Made by a program: the position numbers and the translations under genes
DNA from: Hymenopus coronatus
Taxonomy: Eukaryota; Arthropoda; Insecta; Mantodea; Hymenopodidae
DNA: 64,000 bases
Assembly: GCA_030762935.1 (NCBI GenBank)
Contig: CM060898.1
Span: 101,625,281-101,689,280, forward strand
Reading direction: 5' to 3'
In this document: positions 1 to 11,096 of the stretch, piece by piece
Layout of the letters: each line of letters begins with the position of its first letter
Numbering within the stretch: the first letter of the stretch is position 1
Notes under the pieces: generated by a model
What the model saw: only the letters and a program-made list of their open reading frames with translations
What the model was told of the DNA's origin: nothing
Database searches by the model: none

Positions 1-903
1 AGACATCAATTGGCTCAAATCTATAGCGATAGAAGAGTACAACATCTGTATTGAAAAACCGGTACCCTGTTACAATAAATACTTTGATAGAAATGACAAT
101 TATGTTGAGAAATATAGCAAGATACTGTAATTTTGTAAATAAAGTTTTGTGTTGATATCTTTCGTTATTATATAGTTACTACCCGTCCCACATCATGTTA
201 TCGGTGGTAAACGCTCGCACTAAGAGTTACGTCACGTACTGTGGAAAATCAGTGTACATTAAACGAGTATTCGAATACCGTGATGTAAATGAACGTGTTC
301 ACTCATCGTGTACAATGCCCCATTACAGCAGGTGAGTTATAATAAATCCGATAACTTGTCTATTGTCTAGTGTTAATGACATAAACGGAACGTCAACGTA
401 AAAGCTCACTGATTATAGCATTAGGTGACGGACTGTGCCATGTGCACGATCTCCGCAACTCCCCGCGGACAGCTCAGGAGTCTACATTCGTTAGGCAGCA
501 GCAATAGTTGCGACACCGCCGTCAGCGTTGGCCTGTATTTTCCTACTTCCTATTCCATGACATTTTCAACTAAACGTCAGGGACGTTTTCTTATAGCTAC
601 AACTTGTTCACATCGAATAGATTTACTGGCATGTAACAGAACTCCTGCAGGAAAACATTTCGGCACAGCAGCGGCGCTGATATGGCAATTGATGGCGTCG
701 TAAACAAATAAATATTTTTATCGGACTGGAAGTGTTAATAACTAGTATACTTTGTGACCACAATGCAACTAAAATTCAAATATTTTCTATAATGAACTTT
801 GTGATAAAATAGCAGGTTGCTTTTTAAAAATAAATAGAACATTTAATACTGATGCTGCAGGAAACTTCTTTCATTTCCAACATAAAATAAATAAATTGAA
901 TGT
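1..903. other. Unique AT-rich sequence, no feature recognised
   Basis: No Rep850, SINE or transposase similarity is visible. The longest open frame (425-703, + strand, 92 codons) has no recognisable motif and no codon structure that sets it apart from background. It is treated as non-coding. Confidence 0.5.
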
Positions 904-990
904 CATACCGGCTCTGTGGTGAGAGCAACCGCACGGAGAGGTGGAGAACCGTGTTCAAATCCTGGCTGTGGTATTTAATTTTACAGCTGG
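904..990 (+). mobile_element. SINE-A copy (tRNA-derived), decayed
   Basis: This is a tRNA-like block. A degenerate A-box region (CTGTGGTGAGAGCAACC) is followed at about 45 nt by a B-box-like GTGTTCAAATCC. The 3' part of the head (CTGGCTGTGGTA) and the TTTAATTTTACAG tail match four other short copies in this window (2931-3023, 10400-10492, 10606-10680, 12326-12450). It lies directly upstream of a Rep850 copy. No target-site duplication was found. Confidence 0.6.
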
Positions 991-1004
991 CTCTAATACT
1001 AAAA

Positions 1005-1818
1005 AACTGATATGTTCCATTCACACGAGTTTATATCTCTGTAACAACTTATTGTTAAAAAACTATTTCTTCTATCTGCTTCAAGCTAATCACCTATAAC
1101 ATTAGCAGAAATGGTCTTGTTACTTGCTTCCTTATAAGTAAGGAAAATAAAGGAATAACTAGGATAAAGAAATAGTCAACTCGCTTAACAGCTGATTAGC
1201 AAAATCCGTTTCTTTGCGTTGCCAGGAGTTGACACATTCCCGCGTGAGAAAATTTAAAACTGAAACCTATAACAAGGAATATCTAAAAAATGATTAACTC
1301 CACGAAAAAAAAATATAGGACATAAGTCGTGTTAATTAACAAGATTTACATTTTGTATGTAGCAAGTTTTTGTCTACCTCTTACACTTTACTAGTTATGC
1401 AAAATTTATCAAAATTCATCCAGAATGAAGAGCTCTTCAGAGGCTACTCCCAAAAATTTAAAATATACATTTTATCTGTCATGTAAATGTCTTTAAAACA
1501 GATGATTTAATCAATTTAGTCATATTTGAGAAAATCAAAATTTTAAAATTTTTTTACATGTAAAGGGCAATTTCGGGGTGGAGGATTTTCCTCAAAATCT
1601 TTGTGTCGCATCCTGGAAGATATTAAAATATAAGTTTGGTATGTAATGGACTTTTCCTTTTTGAGTTATACTGTTCACAGACACACATACACTGACCTTT
1701 TTCTAAAAATAGTTTTTGGGGGTCCCAAAACGCGTATTTCCGGTGACATCTCTGTATAACTTTCTGGGCTGGAATACGATACCTTCTCTATACATTGTAC
1801 GTGTAGTGAAAGTAAAAA
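1005..1818 (+). mobile_element. Rep850 copy, near full length, type I
   Basis: It starts with CTGATATGTTCCATTCACAC and carries the landmarks in order: a TTAGCAGAAATGGTCTTGTT block near 1103, TCAGAGGCTACTCCC near 1438, TGTGTCGCATCCTGG near 1601, a short CA-rich tract near 1681 and TTCCGGTGACATCTC near 1739. It ends in a weakened palindrome around ACATTGTACGTGTAGTGAAAGTAAAA. It has no coding capacity. Confidence 0.8.
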
Positions 1819-2328
1819 AGCATTACCCAGTGTAACGTAAATATAAGAGGATCATCCAACACAAAAATAATAACAAGAATAGTTGGCAATAATATTAATA
1901 TTACCAGAATACTATGCACTAATGAATATATTTCGCCATTAAGGTGTTCTCTGGAGGGAGACATATCGGCTGGTTTACCAGGTAAAAACACACTATACCC
2001 CCGTCGCTGAATCCTTACACCTTACAGTTCAGGTGGTTTCGCGTAAGGCTGGCAATGCTGCCTTTGCGGCGTTGCCAGAGTAAGTAAGTAAACAACAACA
2101 GCTGATTATAAATTCCGCTATTGTGTGTAACGAAGAATATATACAGTGTACATAGTAAATGAATGCCGATGAATAATGAAACTAATTCATTATTATTGAT
2201 GTTAACTGAAAATAACAGTGATACTGTAACGCATGTAGCATATATTAGGAATTTACAATATAGAACAGATTAATGCAAAATAGCTCGTTGCAATGAGAGG
2301 AAGGTATAACAAAATTATTTTCACGAGT
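1819..2328. other. Unique AT-rich sequence
   Basis: No repeat family landmark or coding frame is recognised between the end of the Rep850 copy and the possible transposase tail. The 67-codon minus frame at 1788-1991 runs back into Rep850 and is not credible. Confidence 0.4.
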
Positions 2329-2631
2329 TTAGAATTGTAATGGCTCAATTCCATCCAAGTCTCTGTCGTCATCATTCTGGAAAGGATTATCGTCATTGTC
2401 ATCATCGACATCATTGTCACCAAGACATATCATTAGTGGTTCACATTCACTCATGATTCCGTCTAATTCCTGTGTTTTTCGTATTATTTTGTGAACATGA
2501 TTCACTTTCTTCTTCCATGTAGCCGCGTCCACTCTCGCCACACCTTCCCGCAAAAGTCTATCCACCACTATAATTGTGAAAGTCTTGTTATGTTCCCTCA
2601 CGTACAAACAAACACAAAACACCATCAACAA
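2329..2631 (-). pseudogene. Possible C-terminal fragment of a DDE-type transposase
   Basis: This is a 100-codon minus-strand frame. Roughly residues 19-60 contain VVDRLLREGVARV, a tryptophan (ATWKKKV) and the pattern NHVHKIIRKTQELDGI. An EPLMICLGD segment and an Asp-rich tail (DVDDDNDDN) follow. A conserved Trp, an HV-x-II helix and an acidic terminus look like the extreme C-terminus of insect DDE-superfamily transposases whose catalytic core lies upstream. No catalytic domain is visible in the flanking minus-strand sequence, so this would be a 5'-truncated relic. The first ~15 residues (MLMVFCVCLYV) look like read-through rather than protein. A chance acidic frame cannot be excluded. No neighbour shares its function. 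Confidence 0.35.
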
Positions 2632-2930
2632 ACATAAATAACAACGAATAATACGTATCTTGTACAGAACAACTCAACGTACGTGTTAGGAGTTCACAAA
2701 CTGAGTACGAGGTTGGAAATAGCCAGATATTGCAACGGTGCGGCATCTAGATGCGTTTCCGTTGTCTGACCGGCCGACCAGAATGCTTCTTTGTGATTGG
2801 TTCAGAAAGTCAAACGGGTGAAGCTTTTCGTCTGCTTTCTGTGGATATACCAACTTAACTCCTACTGTCAAGTTCAAGGATTCAGCGGCGAGGGTATAAT
2901 CAGCTGGGAAATTTAATGACATATCGGCAT
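2632..2930. other. Unique sequence, no feature recognised
   Basis: This stretch has somewhat higher GC than its surroundings. A 78-codon minus frame (2686-2922) has no recognisable domain. Nothing else is supported. Confidence 0.35.
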
Positions 2931-3023
2931 GTTGTTACAGTAGCTCAATGGTTAGAACAACCGTACCGAGAGCGGGAGAACCGTGTTCATATCCCAGCCG
3001 TGGCATTGCCTTTTTCAGGTGGT
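2931..3023 (+). mobile_element. SINE-A copy
   Basis: The A-box region TAGCTCAATGGTTAGAACAA is followed by the B-box-like GTGTTCATATCCC, then AGCCGTGGCATTGCC and TTTTTCAG. It matches the copy at 12326-12450 block for block but ends shortly after the TTTTTCAG motif. Confidence 0.7.
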
Positions 3024-3490
3024 TGTAATAATTAAAAAGATTGCCCATTAAACGTAAATATAGAAGGAGTATTACCAATACAATAATAGAACAGGTTGAT
3101 AACCTGCAAAATCGACAAAAGAATTTGGATTCTGAACAGAACGAACTGTTTCGATGATGATACTCTACATACAATGAGTTCATGAGATAGTGGGTAATGT
3201 TAACAACTATTTTTACTGTTTAATCTCCATGCTGAATAGCTGAAATAAGACAGTGATCCTTCAAGTATCTTTTTTCAGCAACCAAAAATAAATTTTGATA
3301 AGTGGTATCAAGGGAAGACAATTTAAAAATAAATTTTAAGATATTGGAGTTCACTGAGGTGGTTTAGATATCAATGTCGACTAATATGGACGCAGGTGAA
3401 GCCTCGTGTAAAAGCTAATAATAAGCTCTCTAGTGAATACTCGACATGTATCTTGAAGCCTCCTGAACCCTCCCACCGCCCCAAAAATTG
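3024..3490. other. Unique sequence
   Basis: No coding frame or repeat landmark is recognised. From about 3490 (AAAAAGTCCGTGTACACCG) faint minus-oriented Rep850 similarity begins. Confidence 0.35.
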
Positions 3491-4375
3491 AAAAAGTCCG
3501 TGTACACCGTAATTATAAAGCAAAAGTGGGTTTAAAACCAAAATTTATATTTAACTTCATGCTTTCAGGAAAATATTCCACCGCAAACTACATTTTACAT
3601 CGAAAAATGTTCGAAAATGTTCATTTTCTCAAATGGCTGTAAAAGTTTACTTTCTCTGCACATATTATGTACATAGTTGCTGTTTGATACCGAGATTTCA
3701 CTGAAATACACGTTTTAGGGTCCTCTGAGTAAAAAAAAAAGCATTTTTGAAAAAACTTTGCCCGCGCGCGCGAGTGTCCATGTCTGTGAACACAATAACT
3801 CAAAAATAAAAAGCTATTTTAATTGTTCATCTTCCAAGGATGGGGCTCAAAGATTTTTAAAAAATCCCACCACAGCAAACCACTCTTTCTGTAGACAATA
3901 ATTCGAAAATATTGCTTTTCTCAAAAAGAACTACTAATTTTGATTCAAATACTGTACATTAAGGATAATTACATGGCATATACAATTTACTGAGAATAGC
4001 CTCTAAAAGTCCTCATCATTCTGGATGACTTTTACATAAATGGCAAACTGATAGAGAAAGACAAAAGGTTTAAAAAAATGTGGATCTCGTTAAAACACAA
4101 AATGGATGTCATAAATGAGTGATATAATTAACCAAAACTGTCATTGTTTCTCATAAGAGAAGTCATCCTTCGCTTTATATCGATTTTGTTTTACTTCTGA
4201 CCTTGTGTAAAGAAAACCAAATGTCATTTGTTTTACGTCGCAACCAGTCTTTAAAGAATTAACTATCGCTTTAGCCCTGTGTATTTCCCTGTTTCCCTTC
4301 TATTTACAAGGAAATATTTGTTAATGTTTATCTCGATTGGCATGATGCGGATAATAAGAAATAACTTTTACATCA
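3491..4375 (-). mobile_element. Rep850, minus orientation: decayed fragment plus decayed copy
   Basis: A fragment (about 3491-3645) carries the CCACCGCAAACTACATTTTACAT and AATGTTCATTTTCTCAAA blocks. A fresh copy start follows at 3646 (TTTACTTTCTCTGCACATAT, ATTATGTACATAGT). Later landmarks are recognisable but eroded: GATACCGAGATTTCACTG, GAATAGCCTCTAAAAG, TAGCCCTGTGTATTTCCC and TTTATCTCGATTGGCATGATG. The inner end fades out near 4375 without the usual GAATGGAACACATCAG terminus. Confidence 0.65.
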
Positions 4376-5080
4376 ATGTTTTATTAAAGTGCCACTGTTT
4401 AAGACATTTTCATGACAAATGAAATGTACGATGCTGAGATAGGGTTACTATCTTGGTTTAAATTCTTAAATATTTATATTTTTCTCAATTAAGAAATCGT
4501 TTTTAATGTTTCTTTTTCCTGGTCAAGTATGGAGAAACGAGTTCCAAAGCCACCATATAACGAACAGCTTTAAAATATCTAAATGCTTGTCACAATTAAC
4601 CTGAAGTAGATAGAAAAATTATCCTCATCTAAAACAAGCGAAATCAAAAGAATAAAAAAAGCGGTTAAACAGCAGCCTTGATGAGGAACTTCAGCATTCT
4701 CCAATAAGGTTTTTCAAGAACATTCTCCCATCACAAACTCTCCTCTGCAAAATTGTTCGTGAATTTCGATTTCATTAGAAATAACCTGAAGATTTTAATT
4801 AATTATGGTTTGTTTAAGACACTTTCATAAGAAACAAATTTCATATCTTGAATTTTCTAAATCTGGATGATATTTTATGGTTAGCCGTAACAAATAGACA
4901 AACATTTACTAAGCCAAAACTGCAGATCTCGTCAAAACACTTTTTGTAAAGTAAACCGTTTCTTATGGATTTTAAAATTATTTATTTATTATATTTTTAT
5001 GAAATAGAAGCCGTTTCTCATTTTGTTTTCTCCCGATCAAGCAGAAGAACGGAATTTAAAAGCTATCAGTTTTTACTTTC
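4376..5080 (-). mobile_element. Strongly decayed Rep850 sequence
   Basis: Scattered minus-oriented landmarks survive, e.g. ATATCTTGAATTTTCTAAATC, GGTTAGCCGTAACAAATAGACAAAC, GCAGATCTCGTCAAAACAC and TCTCATTTTGTTTTCTCCCGATCAAG. The order matches the consensus but the identity is much lower than in neighbouring copies, suggesting an older insertion. Confidence 0.45.
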
Positions 5081-5084
5081 TCGT

Positions 5085-5928
5085 TTTTACTTTCTCTATA
5101 CGTACCATGTACATAGTCAATAGAGAAGAGATTGTATTGCACCCAAAAATTCGATACCGAGATTTCATAGGAAATAAATGATTCCCCTGAATAAAAAAAA
5201 ATTACTTTTTAGAAAAATATCTGTGTGTGTGAGTGTGTGTGTGTGTCTGTGGGCAGCTATTCAAAAACGAAAAGCGTGTTAAATACTCAACTTGATATTT
5301 AAGTTGAGTATCTCCCAAGGATGCGGCACGAAGATTATCTAGATAATCCCCATCCCTAACTTCACTTTACATGGGAAACATTTCGAAAATTTTGATGTTG
5401 TAAAAAAAGTCCAACTATTTGATTAAAATCTTATATATCTCAAGATGTACTTATCTCGAATATTCTGGGAATAGCCTCTAAAGACCTCTTATTCTGGATT
5501 ATTATTTTTTTTTTAATTTTCTATAACCAGTAAACCGTAAGAAATAGACAAAAACTTACTACACAATCAATGAAGAGCTCCTTAAAACACAATTTGTCAT
5601 ATACATTTTTTCCTGGAGCTGACCATTTTCGAGATATTCCTTTTTATTGGTTCAGATTTAAAATACTTAGCTAAACCTTTCTCAAAGCGGAAATTGTCAA
5701 GTCCTAGCTACACAAAACAACTGTTTTCAATCCCACAGCAACCATATTTTAAAACATATAACTGTAGTGTATTCTCTTATTTCCCTTTTACTTATAAGGA
5801 ACTAAGTAACAAGACCGTTTCTGCTAATGTTTATCTCGATTAGCATGAAGTAAATAGAAGAATAAGCTTTTTAACAATAATTTGTTACAGAGATGTAAAG
5901 AAAGGCATGTGAATGGAACACATCAGCT
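5085..5928 (-). mobile_element. Rep850 copy, near full length
   Basis: It begins TTTTTACTTTCTCTATACGT with ACCATGTACATAGT and continues with GATACCGAGATTTCA, a (GT)-rich tract near 5219-5250, GTATCTCCCAAGGATGCGGC and GAATAGCCTCTAAAGACC. It ends GTAAAGAAAGGCATGTGAAT then GGAACACATCAG. The next copy begins immediately (tail-to-head junction). Confidence 0.8.
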
Positions 5929-6427
5929 TTTTTACTTTCTGTAGCGTGGATGTATAATGGACCAGTGGGTAGAGAATGAATTGAATTTAACCCAAAAGTT
6001 CATTACCGATCTTTTATTTGAAGTACACGTTTTACGATACGTGTGTGTATTTGTGTGTTTGTGTATGTGTGTGTGTGTGTGTGCACGCGGTGATCCACAT
6101 AAATCAAGGATGGGTTAAATACAAATCTTAATAACTAAGTACAGCATCTTTAAACAATGTGTCTCGGAAATTTTCAAGAAAATCCCCTAACAAATTACCC
6201 TTCACATGGAAAAATTTTCGAAATTTTTTATTTTCTAAAAAATGACTAATGATTTTTATTAAAATGTGGTATATTAAAGATATTTAAATGACAAAATCTT
6301 GAACTCTCTAGGAATGTCATCAAATTTCTCTTGAATTTGGATGAGCTTTTCGTAACTAGTGTGCAGTAAGGGGTCGACAAAACTTACTGGACAAAAAATT
6401 TAAAATTCCCAAAACACAACTTATTCA
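5929..6427 (-). mobile_element. Rep850 copy, truncated
   Basis: It starts TTTTTACTTTCTGTAGCGTG with a disrupted palindrome (ATGTATAATGGACCAGT), a (GT) tract near 6037-6085, AATTACCCTTCACATGG and TGTGCAGTAAGGGGTCGACAAAAC. It breaks off at about 6427, where another copy starts, so its last ~350 bp are missing. Confidence 0.7.
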
Positions 6428-7262
6428 AATTTTATTACTTTCTCTACACATACTATGTACATAGTGTATAGAGAAGGTATTGCAATGCACCCAAAAATTC
6501 GATACCGAGATTTCACCGGAAATTCATGTTTTAGGTCCCCCTGATTCAAAAAAAAAAAAAAGCATGTTTGTAAAAAGCTCCGTGTGTGACCGTTAAGTAC
6601 CAAACTTGGTATTTAAGTTTGGTATCTTCCAAGAATGCGAAACGAATATTTTTAAGAAAATGCCCCACCCCAAACTACCCTTTGTATGTAGCTTTTTTCG
6701 AAAATTTTAATTTTTTCAAAAATGTCTCAAATGATTTTGATTAAAATATCGTATATTAAGGATATTTACCTGACAAATAATATGTATATCTTGAATTTTC
6801 TGGGAATAGCCACTGAAGACTACTTTATTCTGGATGAATTTCACGAAATTTTGCATAACTGCTAAACCGTAAGAAATGGACAAACATTTAAAACACAAAA
6901 AATGTAGAGCACATTTAAACACACAATTTGTGTTATATAAACTTTTTTCGAGGATCTGATTGTTTTTGAGATATTCCTTGTTTTTGGTTTCAGGTTTAAA
7001 AAACTTTTACTTTTCTCATACAGGAATTTGTCAACTCGTGTCCATACAAACCAAGGAACTAAAGCCACCTAGTAACCAGCTTTTATCTTCACTGTAACCT
7101 ATGATGCTCCCATATTTCGCTTCTACTTACAAGGAAGCAAGGAATAAGTCCATTTCTGCTATTTTTTTCTCGATTAGCATGAAGTAAATAGAAGAATAAG
7201 CTTATTAACAATAATTTGTTACACAGAAGTAGAGAAAGTTATGTGAATGGAACACATCAGAT
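6428..7262 (-). mobile_element. Rep850 copy, near full length, type I
   Basis: The terminal palindrome TCTCTACACATACTATGTAC and GTGTATAGAGAAGG is well kept. GATACCGAGATTTCACCGGA, CAAACTACCCTTTGTATG and GAATAGCCACTGAAGACTAC follow. It ends AAAGTTATGTGAATGGAACACATCAGATTTTT. Confidence 0.85.
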
Positions 7263-7576
7263 TTTTGTCGTTGTGGAGCTAACTTATTTGTTTTAATTTT
7301 AACGTATTTTTTTAATAAAAGAGTCCTCCCTGTTTCTTTTGTTTTACTCCTTACCATGCAAAGACACGAATTTCAACGCATACTTACAGCTTTCGAAAGA
7401 TTTGACTATTGCTTTAGCCTAGTGTATTCTTTTATTTCCCTTCTCCTTACAAGGAACTACATAATCAGACAACTTCTCTCAATTTTTATTTCGATTAACA
7501 TGAATTAGACAGAACAAGCTTTTGTCAGATGTTTGTAGGTAGAGTAGCTGATAATAATGGAACGCACTGGATTTTT
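7263..7576 (-). mobile_element. Rep850 fragment (CTGATG-side end only)
   Basis: Only the last third of the minus-oriented unit is present: CCTCCCTGTTTCTTTTGTTT, TTAGCCTAGTGTATTC, TTTATTTCGATTAACATGAA and a GTAGAGTAGCTGATAATAATGG terminus that hints at type II. Confidence 0.6.
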
Positions 7577-7628
7577 AAGAATATTTTGTTTAAGAATAAG
7601 TAGAAAAAGATATTTTAATGAACACGTA

Positions 7629-8492
7629 ATATTTTTACTTTCTCTACACGTGCTATGTACATCGTACATTGTGTATAGAAAAGTTATTGGAATGCACCCA
7701 AAAATTCGATACCGAGATTTCACCGGAAATATAAGTTTTGACACTCCCTGAATCCCAAAAATGAATTTTTAAAAAATTTTCCGTGCGTGTATCTGTCAGT
7801 CTGTCCATCTGCCTGTCTATCTGTGTATAGATAATATGTGTGTGGCAGCATAGGTCAAAAACGAAGAGTCCGTTAAAATATCAAACACGGGATATAAGTT
7901 CAATATCTTCCAAGGGTGTGACACGAAGGTTTTGAAGTAAATCCCCCCACCCTTTAAATGAAACATTTTTCAAAATGGATGTAACGATTTTGATTAAAAT
8001 ATCGTAAATTAAAAATATTTACATGGAAAATAAAATGTATATTTTGAATTTTCTGGGAATAGCCTCAAAAGACCACTTCGTTCTGGATGACTTTTACGGA
8101 ATTTTGCATAACTGCTAAAACATAAGAGACGGACAGAAACTTATCACACAGAAAATGTAGAGCATGTTAAAACACACAATTTATGTTATATGCATTTTTT
8201 TCGTGCAGTTGGTTGTTTTTGAGATACTCCTTGTTTTAGGTTTCAACTTTAAAAAACTTATACGTACTTACTTCATAAAGGAATTTTCCAACTCCTGTCC
8301 ATACAAAGGAACTTCAGTCACATAACAACCAGCTTTTGATTATCATTTTAACTTATGGTACTTCTTTATTTCGCTTCTACGTACTAGGAAGCAAGTAATA
8401 ACACTATATATGATATTTTTTTTCTCGGTTAGAATGAAGTAAATAGAAGCATAAGCATTTTAACAATAATTTGTTGCAGAGATGTGGAGAAA
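7629..8492 (-). mobile_element. Rep850 copy, near full length, type I
   Basis: It starts TTTTTACTTTCTCTACACGT with GCTATGTACATCGTACAT, then GATACCGAGATTTCACCGGA, a CTGTCTATCTGTGTATAG tract, GAATAGCCTCAAAAGACCAC, AGCTTTTGATTATCATTTTAAC and CAATAATTTGTTGCAGAGATG. It ends in GGAGAAATATATTTT without the GAATGGAACACATCAG end. Confidence 0.8.
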
Positions 8493-9015
8493 TATATTTT
8501 TTTTTTAATTATATCCTTACTTAGAAAGTGAGTTCATAAAGTGTCTATGTTTTTATCGTGAAGAAGATTCGCTTGTCGGTTTGTAAACCTGAGGATGTTG
8601 GTGTGTGAATGGATTGGTCTGCATGTTAAACATTTTTGTAGAGCGCGTTGAAAGTGTGCCAGAGCTCAAAGACACGACAAAACTTTACAACTCAGTTTTC
8701 AGCAAACAGACTTGATAGGGTTGGAAGGTCGTGTCGCGGACATTGTCTGAAAACACTTCCTTGGCAGAACGAAGCGCACCTGTCAAACATCGTTACTCAC
8801 CAAACACTCTTGCTTATTTGCCCTCTGATCATTCGCTACAAAAGCAAAGCAATTTACCTGTGAACAATTTAAAGCTCCAATAGAAATGAGGTGGCAACTT
8901 TAACGACTTGCCCCTCTTCCAACGATTTCAAGTTTCTCGGTAGCGATGTTCTCTTTTCTTGGCAGTACAGCTCGGCCCAAAACAAATGCCGCGTTACTTA
9001 AGCTCTTGTTATTTC
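8493..9015. other. Unique island between oppositely oriented Rep850 copies
   Basis: About 520 bp lacks repeat landmarks. The best frame (8648-8863, +, 71 codons) has no motif I recognise. The GC content is higher than in the flanks. Confidence 0.4.
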
Positions 9016-10003
9016 ATTCGTCCCCATTCAAATTTTACTTTCTCTAGCACATATTGCTCCGTTCGCATGACTTTCTCTACATCTCTGCAACAAATTATTG
9101 TTAAAAAACTTTTGCTTCTATTTACTTTATGCTAATCGAGAACATTTAGCAGAAATAGTCTTATTACTTGCTTCCTTGGAAGTAGAAACGAAATAAGGGA
9201 GTACCATACGTTAAAGTAAAGCTGGTTGCTATGTGACTGAAGTTCCTTTGTTTGTATGGACAGGAGTTGACAAATTCCTGTATGAGAAAATATACCTACG
9301 TTTTTCAAAGCCGAAGGAATACCTAAAAACATCAACTCCACGAAAAAAATGTATATAACATAAATCGTGTGTTTTAATGTGCTCTAATTTTTTGTCAATC
9401 TCTTACGGTTTAGGAGTTGTGTAAAATTCCGTAAAATCCATCCAGAATAAACTAGTCGTTAAGAGGCTATTCCCAGAAAATTCAACATATACATTTTATT
9501 TGGCATGTAAATATCTTAAATATAAGAGATTTTAATCAAAATCGTTAGAATCATTTTTGGGAAAATAACAATTTTTGGAAAAATATCCATGTAAAGGGTA
9601 GTTAGAGGTGGGGGAATTTTCTTGAAAATCTTGTGTCGCATCCTTGGTACATTTTTTTTGTAGTGTTTAACGCCCGCTTTAACTACTTATGGCTCCGCAG
9701 GTGGTGACACTGGTGATACATGAATGAAAATGGAGCACCGGTGGAATGCGATGGCGGAAGAAGCCGGAGAACCCGGAGAGAACCTGCCCCAGCGCCGCTT
9801 TGTCCACCACAAATCTCACATGCGGTTACCTTTGGCAGATACCAAACTTAAATACCAAGTTTGGTATTTAACGGACTTTTTGTTTTTGAGCTATGCTGTA
9901 CAAAGACTCACACATACACACACAGACACACGCACGCGCCTACACATGGACTTTTTTCCAAGAATACTCTTTTTTGGATTCAGGGGGACCCAAAACATGT
10001 ATT
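9016..10003 (+). mobile_element. Rep850 copy interrupted by SINE-C and cut by a mariner end
   Basis: A 3'-end stub (TTTTACTTTCTCTAGCACAT) is followed by the start block CGCATGACTTTCTCTACATC and the normal series of landmarks to GTGTCGCATCCTTGG at about 9647. A SINE-C insertion splits the element there. Rep850 resumes at GATACCAAACTTAAATACC (9837) and runs through the CA tract to CCCAAAACATGTATT (10003), where mariner sequence replaces its end. Confidence 0.8.
9648..9836 (-). mobile_element. SINE-C copy, minus strand
   Basis: Read on the plus strand it has an oligo-T start (ATTTTTTTTG), then TAGTGTTTAACGCCCG, GGAGCACCGGTGGAATGCGA, CCGGAGAACCCGGAGAGAAC and CCACCACAAATCTCACATGC. It shares all of these with 19452-19684. 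The oligo-T marks the poly-A tail of a minus-strand element. The flanks CCTTGG / CCTTTGG may be a short imperfect duplication. The tRNA-like head is truncated here but kept in the other copy. Confidence 0.65.
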
Positions 10004-10155
10004 GCAAAGCTTGTGCACAGGTACGATAAATGTCTCAATCTTTTCGGTGATTATGTTGAAAAGTGTAAAACACTTTTAGTAATAAAATAATTCTTTTCTA
10101 TATACTTGTCTTTTATTTATAGCCTATAGGATGTTGAAAAGAAAAACCGCCCTAG
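10004..10155 (+). mobile_element. Truncated end of the long-TIR mariner derivative
   Basis: The sequence from GCAAAGCTTGTGCACAGGTA to the terminal GAAAAACCGCCCTAG, followed by TA, matches the right arm of the mariner at 21060-21717 almost base for base (CAGGTACGATAAATGTCTCA, AGCCTATAGGATGTTGAAAA). No left arm is present. The junction at 10003/10004 joins directly to Rep850, so this is a truncated or recombined remnant. Confidence 0.75.
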
Positions 10156-10157
10156 TA

Positions 10158-10399
10158 CATCGATTCTGTCACAGAAATATTAAGGTGGGTTTCGCATGAA
10201 GATTCCGATGGTTACCGCGGTAGATATCCAAACTGGTACTTGTGTTTGTCATATGCAGCATTTGAGTTGAAGTATAGTCACAAGATGTCTTTCTTCATTT
10301 CTTCACTATGGTTGTTTAGAATGAAGTTGGCTTCAAGAATGAAGGTATCTCAGCAAGCTGGTTGCGGAACATTAAAATATAGTTGGAGATATAAAAAGA
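10158..10399. other. Unique sequence
   Basis: No family or coding signal is recognised between the mariner remnant and the SINE-A copy. Confidence 0.35.
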
Positions 10400-10492
10400 T
10401 GAAAAATGTAATGCCACAGTCGGGATTTGAATCACGGATCTCCTGGTTTCCGTCCAGCTGCTCTGCCCGCAGAGCTGCCATGGCAATATGTC
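10400..10492 (-). mobile_element. SINE-A copy, minus strand
   Basis: On the minus strand it reads GCCATGGCAGCTCTGCGGGCAGAGCAGC, then a B-box-like GTGATTCAAATCCCG, ACTGTGGCATT and a short ACATTTTTC tail. GCCATGG and CTGTGGC can pair as an acceptor-like stem. Confidence 0.65.
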
Positions 10493-10534
10493 GACATGGA
10501 ACTATTCTCCAACTGACCCACGGTCTCTAAATAG

Positions 10535-10605
10535 AAGGGAAATAAGGAAATGCACTAGGCTAAAGGGTATCCTTTAAAAGCTGGTGACTATGGATACAAC
10601 AAATA
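10535..10605 (+). mobile_element. Small Rep850 fragment
   Basis: AAATAGAAGGGAAATAAGGA, TGCACTAGGCTAAAGGG and TTAAAAGCTGGTGACTATGG match the interior of the + unit. Both ends are lost. Confidence 0.55.
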
Positions 10606-10680
10606 ATCGTGGTTCAAATCCCGGAGTAGGCATTGAATTTTTCAGTTTGACTCCACCTCTCCAACTTCTGTCCTACACAC
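10606..10680 (+). mobile_element. SINE-A copy, 5'-truncated
   Basis: It begins at the B-box (GTGGTTCAAATCCCGG). It then shows the long body form GTAGGCATTGAATTTTTCAG, TTTGACTCCACCTCTCC, AACTTCTGTCCTACACAC, shared with 12326-12450. Confidence 0.65.
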
Positions 10681-10794
10681 GAAACAAACAATTAATTAGC
10701 ATTAACTGACCTAGCAGTTTCTGAGTCATCGTTGAGTTATGATTTTCCAAATAATGTGAAATCTCCTTGTGGTTTACAGGGAAAAAATCAGATG

Positions 10795-11096
10795 TTTTCC
10801 ATTCACATGACTTTCTCTACATCTCTGCAACAAATAGTAGTTAAAAAGCTTATGCTTCTATTTACTTCATGCTAATTAGCAGAAATAGTCTTATTACTTG
10901 CTTCCTTGTAAGTAGAAGCGAAATGAGGGAGTTCCATTGGTTAAAATGATAGCCAAAAGCTGGTTGCTATGTAACTGAAGTTCCTTTGTTTGTATGGACA
11001 GGAGTTAAGAAATTCCTGTATGAGAAAAGTATAAGTTTTTCAAAGCTAAAACGAAAAACCAGGAATATCTTAAAAATGATCAACTCAACGAAACAA
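10795..11096 (+). mobile_element. Rep850 copy, 3'-truncated, type I
   Basis: It starts TCAGATGTTTTCCATTCACATG and ACTTTCTCTACATCTCTGCA. It runs to AGGAATATCTTAAAAATG near 11076, where a second complete copy begins (CTGATGTGTACCATTCACAT). Only the first third is present. Confidence 0.75.

Noticed and set aside
1005..1818. Rep850 as a canonical Helitron
   Set aside because: No CTRR 3' end with a hairpin 10-12 nt upstream was found. The terminal palindrome lies at the very end. Only the Helentron-like variant is left as a hypothesis.
5219..6090. CRISPR-like or satellite array in the Rep850 run
   Set aside because: Units are 0.5-0.9 kb, of both orientations and interrupted. There is no short regular repeat-spacer pattern, and the context is eukaryotic.
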